This document shows, piece by piece, positions 42,896 through 52,838 of a stretch of 64,000 nt of DNA. Source of the stretch: Yarrowia lipolytica (Eukaryota > Ascomycota > Dipodascomycetes > Dipodascales); assembly GCF_001761485.1 (NCBI RefSeq), contig NC_090775.1, positions 2,363,001 to 2,427,000 on the forward strand, read 5' to 3'. Made by a program: the position numbers and the translations under genes. Position 1 is the first letter of the stretch, and every line of letters starts with the position of its first letter. Below the pieces are notes generated by a model. It was not told where the DNA came from and made no database searches. It was given only the letters and a program-made list of their open reading frames with translations.

Positions 42896-45085
42896 CTATT
42901 CCTGGGGCATGGCATCCAAAAGCTTGCGCATGTCGCCCCATTTGGATTTGAGATTGGTGTGCTGGGCATCAAGCTCGCCATGCTTTCCCCGAATCTCGTC
43001 GAGCTCCTGCTTCATCTCCGTCATTTGCGACTGCAGCTGCTCATTCTCAGCAACCAGACGCTCGTTGTCCTGTCTGAGATCCATCAGAGCCTCAAGATCC
43101 TCGTCACCAGTGATTCGTCTCATCTCGCTCACCTGCATGTTCAGAGTCTCATTCTCGTCTTGCAGAGATGCAAGCTTGACCTTGCCCTGTACCATTTCGT
43201 TAGCAACCTCAATATGCTCCTTCTCGAGAGCCACCAGAGTCGACTCGATTCGTCGCACCTGCAGAGTCAGTTGACCGTTGGCAAGTCGCAGAGCCTCAAC
43301 CTCCTCCAATCGCTCCCGCTCAAGACGGTTGATCTCGAGATACTCCTCCTGGTACTTGTGTAGCAACAGAGGGTGTATTTTCACGTCCATGGCATCCCGC
43401 ACAAACTCGTTGACTCGGAACACATCTCCAGCCCCCTCTCTATAGACGTCGAAAATAGACTCCTTGAGGAAGGGCAGCAGATGGTCGAATTTGAGAGCCA
43501 AAATTGTGTCGGCGTTCTTCCGGATCAAAGCCACTCCAAATTTGAGAATGGCCTCGATACCCTCGGTCATGATGATGTCAAAGATTCGTAGCACCATTGA
43601 TAGAGGGAACTTGTATGCAAACAGCGTAAGGAACCACTGAGAGGCGTACATGGACGACTTGACTCCCTGGCGGGTCAAATGGATATGCACAGACGGGACC
43701 TGGTCTTCCAACAGCCTGTCAAACTGGTACAGCTTCAGATGCAGTCCGGGCATTTCCTGCAGGAACATTGTTCTGAGCTCGTAGTCCTTGAGCAGCCGCA
43801 CTAGCAGGCAGAAAGCGTCCACCTCGTTGAGGGTCAGCAGCAGAGGGGTCGTGACAAACGCCATGCCCTGTGTGTATCCCACCTCGGGGTCAAACAGACT
43901 GTATGCCTTGATGACGTTGTATAGAGAGTCGGGAGAGGTCTCCATGACAAACGACGTTCGAGACAGATCTCGTCGGATGGCCTTCTCGTGGGGAGTGCTC
44001 TCCTTGAGGATTTCAGTGTAGAAGTCTTGCAGAGCAGCGTTCTTAGAGCTTGTGATAATCTGCCAGATGATAGACCGTAATTCTGTGGGGAATCCGGCGC
44101 TAATAGCCTCCTTGAGCTGTTTAGGGTGCTCCTTAGCCACGGTTGCGTAGTCCTCAATGACCCGACTCCAAAAGTCCCAGTCAATGAAGGGATTTTCCAG
44201 CGACTCCTTCTGTCGCAACTGTCGGAAGTCCTCCTGCAGTAGCTCGCCAGCCTGCAACACCGCCTGTCGCTCCCGTTCCTCCTTTTCACTCAGGCTGTCC
44301 TGGTTCTGTTGCATTCGGCTGTACATGAGACCGTAGCCCTCGGCCACAATCTTCTCATCGACCTTGGCGGGCTGGGCGTTGGCACGGTGGCTGTTGGCCA
44401 GTGCCGTGATGTTGTCCTCGCTCTTGAGACTGGTCTGGCTCTTGTTGCCCAGGAACCACGAGAAGGCTGACCGCTTTCGTGGTGGCAGACTGGGAGCTCC
44501 CTGCCGAGGAGGAAGTGTGGGGGGAGTTTCTCCTCGAGCAGAGGCTGCTCCACCGTCGCCGTGGGTGGCGGGCCGATGGGGTAGCGGAGGAGGAGGAGCC
44601 GATGATACGGGTGAGGGGGTCTGGTCATATGTGGCATCGGGGAAAGTGCCAGGTGTTAGCGATTCTCCGTCGGAGTTGAGAACGTTAGCAGAGGGCGACG
44701 TGGCCGAGGGCGTGGTGGTGGAGTCCTCATCTGCCCCCGCAGCTCCAGGGAAAGATCCAGGTGTCACTTTCAGTGACGTGGGCGAAGTTGGCTTGGGAGT
44801 GGCGGGAAGTTCATCGTCGTCGGCTTTGGCAGTGCCAATGGAGATGGTCGATGTGTTTCCAGCAACTTCTTCGGCTGCTGCACTAGTAGGGGCATCCTCT
44901 GAGCCCAAAAGAACATCTTCAGTGTCCTCGTATCTGTGGTCGTCTTCAGATTCCGTTTCGGATACAAGTTCAGGTTTCTGGGTTAGTGTGTGAAGTCAGA
45001 GGCTCGGTGGCGAGAGGCGGACCTTCGGGGGCGTGCGCAATTGCGTTGGCTGCGCCTGTTTGTGTTCCTTACTCACTTCACTCAT
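42896..45085 (-). CDS. TBC-domain Rab GTPase-activating protein, Gyp5/EVI5 type, with a 9-nt first coding exon
   Basis: Exon 1 is only ATG AGT GAA (45077-45085), then a 99-nt intron (44978-45076) beginning GTGAGT and ending CACTAACCCAG, then exon 2 (42896-44977). The product is 696 aa; without the intron the ORF has no in-frame ATG near the N-terminus. Residues 1-150 are acidic and Ser/Pro-rich. The TBC domain covers about 300-510 with GFPTELRSIIW, the arginine-finger motif IRRDLSRT and the glutamine-finger motif GYTQGM, both catalytic features intact. A long coiled coil (about 545-680, EYLEINRLERERLEEVEALR...) follows. TBC plus C-terminal coiled coil is the layout of Gyp5/Gyl1 and EVI5, which act on secretory Rabs such as Ypt1/Sec4. 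Confidence 0.9.
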
Positions 45086-45786
45086 GGTCGGGGGGTGGTG
45101 TGCGGTGTGCTCCGTCTTTGTAGTGAGGTTGATGGTACCTCCTGCATGGTCACGCTGGACAGTGTGAGTCCCGTTGCCTGAGGGATTACCCAAACCTTAA
45201 TTTATTGTCTCAGGTGCGGTGATGGTGGTATCCTATGTACCAGCCGGTGAAGTTCGGAGATGGAGTCCCAAACTGAACAGACTATAGTTGCCCAGACCAT
45301 GGCAAGGGTGTTAAGTCCGAGTGCGACTAATTGAATTGGTCGGAAATTGATTTATTTCGCGTGTCGAAGATAAAGGCGGTGTACTTGTAATTGCTTGCTG
45401 TTAAACCAGAGGTTCAGGTACAAGTTCAGGGACCTTGTTTGGTGATACTTGCTTAAAAAAAAAAACTCGTGATTCCAATCGCTCACTAATGACACACCAG
45501 ACGTGTGATTTGTGGCAATGGGTCGGTGACATAAAGTGCTAAATTATCTTGGACCAAAAAGACGGTACCCACATTAGCTCCAGTTAATTTCTGTACAGTC
45601 TTTTACATTCAGATACCTGAATGGCGCACAGTATGTTCCGAGTGTGAAGCTGCGGAGATAAGTTAATACGGTCCATCAGCGATAGAAGAACTGTATGTAC
45701 TGTATGTACTGTACCGGTGATGACAGTATATGGCTGAGACTACTGCACTACAGTATCGATTAAATCATTCGTAATCCTTTCATTAG
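45086..45786. other. 700-bp intergenic region upstream of the Rab-GAP gene
   Basis: It holds the promoter of the Rab-GAP gene and the 3' end of the next minus-strand gene. It has an A10 run near 45453-45462 and a GTATGTACTGTATGTACTGTAC repeat-like patch around 45692-45713. No gene is seen. Confidence 0.4.
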
Positions 45787-46986
45787 TTAATAAATACTGA
45801 CAATCTCAACAGAAGAGTCCATGTGAGTGTTCTCCTGGGAGCTTTCATTGCTCAGAGAGTAAGAAGAAGCACTGGACGGGGACTCGGACAGCGAGGGAGG
45901 TGTCGAACACAGGTCCGAAACAGAAATGGCCTCAGTTCGAGCCTGCACAGCAGGCTGCAGACGAGAGCCCTCCAGAAACTCGTTCCAGTTGGTTTCCACG
46001 ACGCTGGCAGACATGAGCGACTCGGAAGAAGAGTCACTGGACTCCTCCTCGGTGATGACTCCTCGGGTCACGCCAATGTCCTTGAGCATAATGTTGACCT
46101 TTTCAGCATCAGCATTAGGAAAGTGAACACGAACGTTGTTTTTGTTGACAGTTACGGGCAGCTCTCCAAGAGAGGCGCACACTGTCTTGATGTCTTTGAG
46201 AAGCACCTTGGTCTCCTGGACAAAGGCCTGCAAGTCTCGCTCCAGTTGGTCCAGGGATTCTGTGGTCAGCTGTTCCGCCTCCAGAGAGAGCTGGGGAGCA
46301 AAGTTGAAGTCCACAAATGTGCCTGTGGAAGTAGGCTCCAGACAGGCGACCCAGGAAGAAGACTGGAAGAGGGACTCTTCCTCGGTGACAGACTCAACCT
46401 CGACGGGAAGAAAATATCGGGGGAAGTACTCCTGGGCAGCGGAGCACAGATCTAGCTCCCGCACTCTCAGCTGGGAGGTGACCTCCACGATGCTCTTTCC
46501 TCCAAAGGCCGTCTTTTGTAGCTTATGGATGCCCTTACAGGGCATGGCCATTGTAGCGTACAATCTTCGGCCGAAGTTGCATGTAGTATCTTTGCGTTCG
46601 AACGCCGAACTAAAGGCTCTTCGAATCGCGTAGCCTGCCAGGGGGTAGGTGATTCGCCTTCGGCAGCCCGGTGCTCGCTGGTAGTTGTAGCCGTTCTCGA
46701 ATACACGGCTAATGTGACGCGCACAATTGTTTGAGCTGAAGTGTCGGGTGTGCATTCGACGGGCATGTTGGCGATGTTTGCTGAACATGTCAAACTTCTG
46801 ACGGAACGTCAATGGACGGCCAGCCCGGGCATAGGACAGCACCTCACGATGTGCCTGGAGTCGGGCCTCACATCTCAGTGAGATGTTGAAAGCCAGGCTC
46901 TCGTACGTCTCGTGGACGGTGCGGGAAAAGTCCCGGGTGACGTCGCGAGTAAATCGGACGAGATTCTTGAAAAATGGCATGGCCAA
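45787..46986 (-). CDS. Uncharacterised 399-aa protein with basic N-terminus and conserved-looking C-terminal block
   Basis: I do not recognise this protein with certainty. Codon use matches the real genes nearby and the ORF is intact. Residues 1-150 are rich in Arg, His, Phe and Ser (for example RRMHTRHFSS and RRAFSSAFERK), compatible with mitochondrial targeting or RNA binding, though no cleavage site is clear. Residues about 225-335 look like a folded unit: VDFNFAPQLSL, a helical Leu/Glu segment, SLGELPVTV, VRVHFPNADAEKVNIML and DIGVTRGVITEEE. I have an impression that a similar C-terminal block occurs in uncharacterised filamentous-fungal proteins, but I cannot name the family. The tail is Ser-rich. 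No membrane segment is evident. The second Met (residue 3) is an equally possible start. Confidence 0.75.
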   Translation of the reverse strand: MAMPFFKNLVRFTRDVTRDFSRTVHETYESLAFNISLRCEARLQAHREVLSYARAGRPLTFRQKFDMFSKHRQHARRMHTRHFSSNNCARHISRVFENGYNYQRAPGCRRRITYPLAGYAIRRAFSSAFERKDTTCNFGRRLYATMAMPCKGIHKLQKTAFGGKSIVEVTSQLRVRELDLCSAAQEYFPRYFLPVEVESVTEEESLFQSSSWVACLEPTSTGTFVDFNFAPQLSLEAEQLTTESLDQLERDLQAFVQETKVLLKDIKTVCASLGELPVTVNKNNVRVHFPNADAEKVNIMLKDIGVTRGVITEEESSDSSSESLMSASVVETNWNEFLEGSRLQPAVQARTEAISVSDLCSTPPSLSESPSSASSYSLSNESSQENTHMDSSVEIVSIY

Positions 46987-48577
46987 CAGACTGTGGTGCC
47001 GTTATCCACCTATGGCACGGTGTACAGGGTGGTTGGGTTTATCTGTAAATATTTCTTGTCGCTTAATATGCGGCCGGGTAACCTGAGCTGGAGTAGATGT
47101 GTTAAGCTCTTCGGGACATCGGAGCCGACTTTTCCGACCGCCCGAAACACGACGAAATCTCGTCTTTTTTCCTCGCTCTCGGGCTACTCCGCATTTCCAT
47201 GTCATTTGCATCGACCAGCGACTTTCCTCTCTCTCATGTACTCTCCAGCTATGGCAGTGCAGCTGGTCCAAGCGGGGACTTGAGAAACCCAAATGTTGGT
47301 GGCAAAACAAAACATGCGTCATCGCTTGTTGAAAAGGGTTTCATTCCGCAGGTACTGTACTGTATGATGTACCTGGTGCATGTGAAGAGGATGGGAAAGG
47401 GCGTACGAGTACGATGGGGTGTCGACAAGTCGGGGGCCGTGTAGGTGGAGTAATGTAGGATGTCTGTTACACGTACTTGTGCAAGTACACTTTCAACACG
47501 TCATTAGTGTGCTCAAGTACCTGTACTTGTATTTGTACTTGTACTGTCGCCATTTTCCAGCCAGGGGGGGTATGCTCAGTCAACTTAGCCATCGTTGCGT
47601 GTGGAATAGTTGTACAAGTACAAGTACAAGTAACGGTATACCCACAAAGTTGATCCATGAACGCCCAGATTTCCCCGAAACGAGACACTTGCACATGGAC
47701 AACACGGAAACACCCCGATACTTGTAGCTCTCCAGCTCTCTCTCCCTCGCGTTTCAGGAACCTCGCGATAGAGGACCTTTGATCAACTAAAAGTCTAACT
47801 GGAGCTGTGGTCATAACAGGATCGGAAGCAGCGACCGCTGAGGTCGGAGCCCATGAAAGGGATCGTTTACTGACCCATAATAAAACAATACCAAAATATA
47901 CAATATATATGCCGCTCTATAATATGAAACATCGTGATGCGTTTTTTAAACACGGATGTGAAAATATATACATCCCAGATAGACATGTTCGTCAACAAAC
48001 CCTCAACTACTTGTACCAAGATGTATAATGGTGGATGTCACAGCAAGCATCTTCTCCTTATTATTATAAAAAAAAAAAAAAAAAAAACATAAAACATAAA
48101 ACATAAAACATAAAACATAAAACATAAAAATAAAAAAAAAAAAAAAAAAAAAAAAAGGAAGTAACACTCGAAGGAGATTACTCACGCCCTAGATCCTACC
48201 TACAAGGTGCCTGACGTTTCAAGATGCGTTCACAGCCCCCATTATCCGTTTACGGCACTTCTTACTCATTCGCCTGTGCGTTCAGTACGGCTACAAGTAC
48301 CCCCATGCACCCGCCTTAGTGGGTCACGTGCAGAATATTGCACGAACTACAGCAGTGTGTTATGAGGGGACAAGACAGTGATAAATCTCCAGTAAAAACT
48401 TCGAAATCCATTAGCATACTGAATAGAACTCACACAGCTCCTGCCTTACCAAGTGCCCTAACCTCAGACTTTGGAGCGTTCCACGCCTTAGATATCATCC
48501 CCAAGGCACGATATGTTGCTCAAGGTTTTCCAAGCATCCTAACCGTTCACTAATCACACACACCAAATCACACCAAC
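46987..48577. other. 1.6-kb divergent intergenic region
   Basis: It separates the 399-aa protein gene from the 80-aa spliced gene. It contains oppositely oriented GTACTTGTACTTG-type runs (47516-47545) and TACAAGTACAAGTACAAGTA (47611-47631), which could form an imperfect stem, and the poly(A)/AAAACAT tract at 48068-48156. No gene is recognised. Confidence 0.4.
48068..48156. repeat. Poly(A) with (AAAACAT)n microsatellite
   Basis: An A20 run is followed by about six AAAACAT units (48084-48126) and a second long A run to 48156. It is pure low complexity. I looked for a retroposon body upstream that would make it a 3' tail and saw none. Confidence 0.9.
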
Positions 48578-48962
48578 ATGACCGCCTGGAGCAAGTACAG
48601 CGTGCCTGTGGTGGCTTCTGTCATTATGGCATCGACCAGTGAGTAACTCGACCTTGATTCTCAGCTTTTCACCCACTAACACAGCCTACTTTTGGTTCAA
48701 GCCAATCATCATGTGAGTATAGGAACTACGAACCGGCTGCTCGAAAAAGAAACAGCTACAACAAGCGCGTCAGCTACCAATAACCATCTCAATCAACAGC
48801 TAACCAAGTGAACAGCTGGCAATCGACGGAAACCTCAAGCCCGGCGTCAAGATCGATCCTGAGATTGCTGAGAGCATAGAGGCTCGAAAAGCTGCTCTGG
48901 CGAACGCCCAGAAAGTTGAGATTCCTAAGGGCGGTCCTCTCCCCAAGGATGGAAAGGAGTAA
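48578..48962 (+). CDS. Small single-pass membrane protein, three exons (80 aa)
   Basis: Exons 48578-48638, 48685-48712 and 48809-48962 join to 243 nt encoding 80 aa. Intron 1 is 46 nt (GTGAGT...CACTAACACAG) and intron 2 is 96 nt (GTGAGT...GCTAACCAAG). Using the CAG five bases further at intron 2 would shift frame and stop early, so the AAG acceptor is preferred. The N-terminus MTAWSKYSVPVVASVIMAS continues into TYFWFKPII, giving one membrane helix (about 8-30). The remaining 50 residues are hydrophilic and helical (IDPEIAESIEARKAALANAQ) and end PLPKDGKE. This resembles small inner-mitochondrial-membrane subunits or assembly factors in size and topology, but I cannot assign a family. Each exon is too short to appear as a long ORF. 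Confidence 0.8.
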
Positions 48963-49291
48963 TTGTGCATATAGACAATTGATATGTTAACTGAGTGGAC
49001 TACCCATGATCCGAGGACGTGGTGAGTTGACAAGGGGTATGAATCTGATGTAGTGATCTGGGGTAGATGATCCACAAAACAGATGCAGCAGTTAGATATC
49101 TGAAGCCATAGAGCTCATGTCCGTCCTCTATGATATATATACAAGTTGTATTCAAAACATACTGTTTATGTAGGTGCCTATCTCGTCTCGCTACCAGCCT
49201 CCACAACCCTACACTCTTCTTTCACCAACCAACCAAAAAACATATATACATCATATTTACATGAGACTGGGCAGACTTATGCCGGATCTGA
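48963..49291. other. 330-bp convergent spacer
   Basis: It lies between the 3' ends of the 80-aa gene and the mL54 gene. Contents are AT-rich with a TATATATACA near 49134-49143; terminators are expected. Nothing else is seen. Confidence 0.4.
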
Positions 49292-49612
49292 TTATTTGTT
49301 CATCTTGGAGACGAAGTTGTTCTCCTGCATAATGGCCTTGGCTCGAGCCTTCTGGGCCTTTCGGGCCGCTCGCACGGGGTCGGCAGCAAGCTTGGCTTTC
49401 TGGGCCGCGGGATCAAGAATGTCCCACAGCCACTGGGGGTATTCTGAGTCCTCCAGGGCCACGGGGTCCTGGCCGTTCTTTCGCACGTTGCAACCCTTGA
49501 GAACGGTTCCTGCGGCGACGCTGGAGGGCACCTTGGGCTGCGAGGGGGTGGAGTATGCACGCGAGATCACACGGAGGGGGGTGGCCCGCGATCTGGTCAG
49601 GAGTCGAAGCAT
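49292..49612 (-). CDS. MRPL37: Mitochondrial large-subunit ribosomal protein mL54
   Basis: A 106-residue protein. The first 20 residues (MLRLLTRSRATPLRVISRAY) form a typical Arg-rich mitochondrial presequence. The conserved core follows: GTVLKGCNVRKNGQDPVALE and EYPQWLWDILDP, matching yeast Mrpl37 and human MRPL54. The C-terminus is a basic helix (AARKAQKARAKAIMQENNF). It is a structural protein of the mitoribosome large subunit. The start at 49612 is chosen because the presequence begins exactly there, although a predicted leader intron upstream would leave an in-frame ATG further 5' (see the leader-intron entry). Confidence 0.95.
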   Translation of the reverse strand: MLRLLTRSRATPLRVISRAYSTPSQPKVPSSVAAGTVLKGCNVRKNGQDPVALEDSEYPQWLWDILDPAAQKAKLAADPVRAARKAQKARAKAIMQENNFVSKMNK

Positions 49613-49686
49613 GTTGTGTGTAGTTGTGTGTAGTGACGTTTTTGTCGTTTTCGATATGCTAAGTTTTTCAGTTGACGAGGACCATG

Positions 49687-49870
49687 CTGAGGGTTAGGGA
49701 TATGAGGGAAGCACTACTTGTGGTAGCCGGCAATAAAGAAGTGGCTAAAATGGATATATGAAGGGCTGCAAGAAACACAAATACCCGCGAGTGGTTTTTC
49801 CGACGTGTTTTGGAATAGTTTCTCACCAAAAAACAAAAACAAACACAAAAAAACATATCGTAATACTCAC
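49687..49870 (-). other. Predicted 184-nt intron in the mL54 5' leader
   Basis: On the minus strand GTGAGT starts at 49870 and CTAACCCTCAG ends at 49687, the same splice signals as the coding introns in this window. The acceptor is 74 nt before the mL54 ATG. If spliced, an ATG at 49892 would be in frame with mL54 and give a 32-residue N-terminal extension (starting MECKRNMAWSSS), unlike a presequence. The simplest reading is a 5'-UTR intron with upstream ATGs. Confidence 0.55.
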
Positions 49871-50007
49871 CCATATTCCTCTTACACTCCATCGCTGAAT
49901 AAGCACCTTAGAGACGCACGAGTTTAAAAAATTGTGAAGTTGGTGCAGAGTGAGAAATCAAAGAACTTCATAGACATCCTTAAGAACACACAAAACCACG
50001 AAACACA

Positions 50008-51924
50008 ATGGCAAAAATCAAGCGAAAAGCCAAGCACACCAAGCGAGACAACCCCATCGCCCGAAAGGCGTCCCAGGCCGCCAAGGACGACCGCAAGGAT
50101 GAAAACACACGAACCACCAAGATTCTGCCTCTGCTAGAAAAGCTCAACGGCGGCAAGCCCGCAGACAAGTGCACTGCCATTGGAATGATCACAGCTATGG
50201 TCGAGGATCCTAAGCTGCGACAGATGCTTCTCAAGGAGTCGCTCATCCAGACTGTGATCGACAAGCTGCTTCCTGACGCTTCCGAGGAGGTTGTCATGGA
50301 GTCGTACGGCCTGCTGCGAAACATTGTCCTGGAGGAGGGCTACGACGTGGCCGTGTTCATGTTCCGAAAGAACGTCATCAAGATTGCATCCGACTCTCTG
50401 GAGAAGATTGTTTCCACCTGCCAGAACATTGCCAACGGCTCCCAGCAGATCCCCAAAGGAGATCAATTCACTCTACTGTGCGAGTTTGCCGAAAACATTC
50501 TGTCTCTGCTCACCAACATGGGCGTGACTTCCGATGACATTTTCGACGCCATCGCCTCTTCGCCAGCTGGCGTCCAGACCGTGGCTGCTCTTCTGGAGCT
50601 GCGAAAGACCAAGGCTGAGTTGAATCCCAAGTTCCCCTCTGCTGTGCTCTCTGCTGCCTTTGAGTATCTCTACACCTTTTCCGAGTCTAACCCCGAATTT
50701 TACAAAACCATTCCTTTCGACTATAAGATCTACCTCGAGGATACCACTCTACCCATCGCTGCCCAGGTGTTTGTGTGGGGTCTGCACTACAACATCTGTG
50801 TCGAGAGCCAGGGAGTAGGCTCTAAGGGCCGAGACGCCTCTCTGTCCGAGATTCTGTCGCGACTGCTCATCATTTTCAACTCTAACTCTGCATTTGCCGA
50901 CCTGCAAGCCAAGCAGGATGCTGGCTCCAAGGACGGAACTGTGGTTGCCACGGACAAGAAGGACATGGACGCCATTGAGGCCCGTTCCACCGTGAACGCC
51001 CTCCAGGTCATTCTCGAGCTCATTACGGACATTGCCGAACAGGTCACCTGGTCAGGCGTGACCGAGGAGCCCGAGGACGTCGACGAAGATATGGAGGTTG
51101 ACATCCCCCAGGACATTGACTTTGGCCATGGAGACAAGAACGGCGCTGAGGGAACTGCCGCTACTTCTACCATCAACTTGCTTCTCAACGAGGCCTCTGC
51201 TGTCATTGAGAAGGCTCTCACTTATGCCCCTCTCGAGTCGCGAGCCATGGCTGCTCTCAACAATCTGGCATGGACTATGGCATCTCACGAGCCCACAAAG
51301 GACTCTGAGCAGTGGCAGGGAGCCGCCCAGCAGCTCTGGATCAATGTGTTCCCCATGCTCGAGAAGTACGAGGGCGAGCTTGCTATTGACTCCCTCACAT
51401 CTGCTGTTGGTGTTCTTTGGGCTGTAGCAGCTGCTCTGGACTCCAAGATCAACTCTCTGACTGTTTCCCAGTCCGACTTCATTCTGGCACAGATTGAGCG
51501 AGTCACCAAGGCCACGGAGACTCTCACTGCCGACGAGATTGCCGACTATCACCAGCGAGCTGTTGCTCTGGTTGGTCTTCTAGCAATGGCTACCGGCAAG
51601 AGTGGCTCTCAAGAATCCATTGCCCTGGTTGAGAAGGTTGGAGAGTACCTTCTCCAGCTTCTGGAGGCTCTTCCGCAGACCCAAACCCAGGTTGCTCTAC
51701 AGGCCGTGGACAAGATCTTTGACATCTTTGGCGACAAGTACCCCTACGATGGGCCCGTATTTGTCAACAAGGGCTACCTGAAGCGACTGGAGCCTCTGCT
51801 GCCCAAGGTTCGACACATGGCCAAGAAAATTAACAAGAAGCAGAACCCCAGTTTGCGGGAGGACGCTGATGCTGCCTCTCAGAACCTGATGCGTTTCATC
51901 AAGTACAAGGCTGACGGCAACTAG
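50008..51924 (+). CDS. SYO1: SYO1-like symportin, ARM/HEAT-repeat ribosomal-protein import chaperone
   Basis: A 638-residue protein with the Lys/Arg-rich start MAKIKRKAKHTKRDNPIARK, which in Syo1 serves as the importin-binding signal. An all-helical body follows (KILPLLEKL..., LLRNIVLEEGYDVAVFMFRK, ALNNLAWTMA...) consistent with ARM/HEAT repeats. An acidic loop near 350-375 (EEPEDVDEDMEVDIPQD) interrupts the repeats, as in Syo1, where it helps hold ribosomal proteins. Syo1 co-imports uL18 and uL5 with Kap104 and delivers them to 5S rRNA to form the 5S RNP. The assignment rests on N-terminal pattern, length and architecture rather than a single motif. SSU72 follows in tandem 233 bp downstream. 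Confidence 0.82.
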   Translation: MAKIKRKAKHTKRDNPIARKASQAAKDDRKDENTRTTKILPLLEKLNGGKPADKCTAIGMITAMVEDPKLRQMLLKESLIQTVIDKLLPDASEEVVMESYGLLRNIVLEEGYDVAVFMFRKNVIKIASDSLEKIVSTCQNIANGSQQIPKGDQFTLLCEFAENILSLLTNMGVTSDDIFDAIASSPAGVQTVAALLELRKTKAELNPKFPSAVLSAAFEYLYTFSESNPEFYKTIPFDYKIYLEDTTLPIAAQVFVWGLHYNICVESQGVGSKGRDASLSEILSRLLIIFNSNSAFADLQAKQDAGSKDGTVVATDKKDMDAIEARSTVNALQVILELITDIAEQVTWSGVTEEPEDVDEDMEVDIPQDIDFGHGDKNGAEGTAATSTINLLLNEASAVIEKALTYAPLESRAMAALNNLAWTMASHEPTKDSEQWQGAAQQLWINVFPMLEKYEGELAIDSLTSAVGVLWAVAAALDSKINSLTVSQSDFILAQIERVTKATETLTADEIADYHQRAVALVGLLAMATGKSGSQESIALVEKVGEYLLQLLEALPQTQTQVALQAVDKIFDIFGDKYPYDGPVFVNKGYLKRLEPLLPKVRHMAKKINKKQNPSLREDADAASQNLMRFIKYKADGN

Positions 51925-52157
51925 ACAGGTTATCTAGTGTATTGAATAAATAGATTAATGACGATGTTGTAATGATAGTGACTGAGTGAGTAGATATAAC
52001 CCGACCTTTGTATCGTACCTGTACATGTACTTGTATCGTGCTGGGTTCCCTGGATGTACTGTAACCTAATTTTGAATATTATCTCCATGCATGATATTTT
52101 CGAACACTCATTTCGATCTCACACGAACACACACTAACACACACAATCACCACAATC

Positions 52158-52739
52158 ATGACGGAGCTTAAGATGTGCACCGTGTGTGCCTCAAATCAGA
52201 ATCGATCAATGGAGGCCCACAAGGTTCTCAAGGAGGCCGGGTTCGACGTGGAGAGTTACGGAACGGGAAGCGCGGTCAGACTGCCAGGTCCAGCGTACGA
52301 CAAGCCCAACATCTACGCCTTCGGAACGCCATACGATGATATTTATAACGAGCTCAGTGCACAAGACGAGCGATTGTACACAGCTAACGGACTGCTGACC
52401 ATGTTGGATCGAAATCGAAAGATCAAGACGGCTCCTGAGCGATGGGTGGAACACAAGAACGTCTTTGACGTGGTCTTCACCTGCGAGGAGCGGTGCTTCG
52501 AAGCTGTTTGCGACGACCTGATGGACCGGGGGGAAAAGTTGCAGCGACCTGTGCATGTTATCAACGTGGATATCCGTGATAACCATGAGGACTCTGTGAT
52601 TGGAGCCCAAGGCATCTTGAAGCTGGCCCGGAGTCTAGCTGACAGCAAAGACCTCGACGCACAAATCATGGGTATCATGGACTCGTGGCAGGAGCAGCAT
52701 CCCAAGCTGCCTCTGATGCATGCTGTTGGCTACTTTTAG
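52158..52739 (+). CDS. SSU72: RNA polymerase II CTD phosphatase Ssu72
   Basis: A 193-residue nuclear phosphatase that removes phosphate from Ser5 and Ser7 of the Pol II CTD and is part of the cleavage/polyadenylation factor. The active-site loop CASNQNRS is at 10-17 (Cys10, Arg16 of CX5R). It is followed by family-typical [38 protein letters not shown] and the C-terminal [13 protein letters not shown]. The length equals that of other Ssu72 proteins (about 190-206). It is convergent with DEG1, with only 99 bp between the two stop codons. Confidence 0.98.
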   Translation: MTELKMCTVCASNQNRSMEAHKVLKEAGFDVESYGTGSAVRLPGPAYDKPNIYAFGTPYDDIYNELSAQDERLYTANGLLTMLDRNRKIKTAPERWVEHKNVFDVVFTCEERCFEAVCDDLMDRGEKLQRPVHVINVDIRDNHEDSVIGAQGILKLARSLADSKDLDAQIMGIMDSWQEQHPKLPLMHAVGYF

Positions 52740-52838
52740 ACAGGACCAGAAGGACGTGTATCTCACTATTGTATAAATTATATATTTAAAAATGCTTCAT
52801 TATTAGATTATGTTGATGGTGACGATGATGGATGGGGT

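Noticed and set aside
48068-48156. Poly(A) tract considered as the 3' tail of a LINE or other retroposon
   Set aside because: No reverse-transcriptase-like coding or target-site duplication could be seen next to it; it is better explained as a microsatellite.
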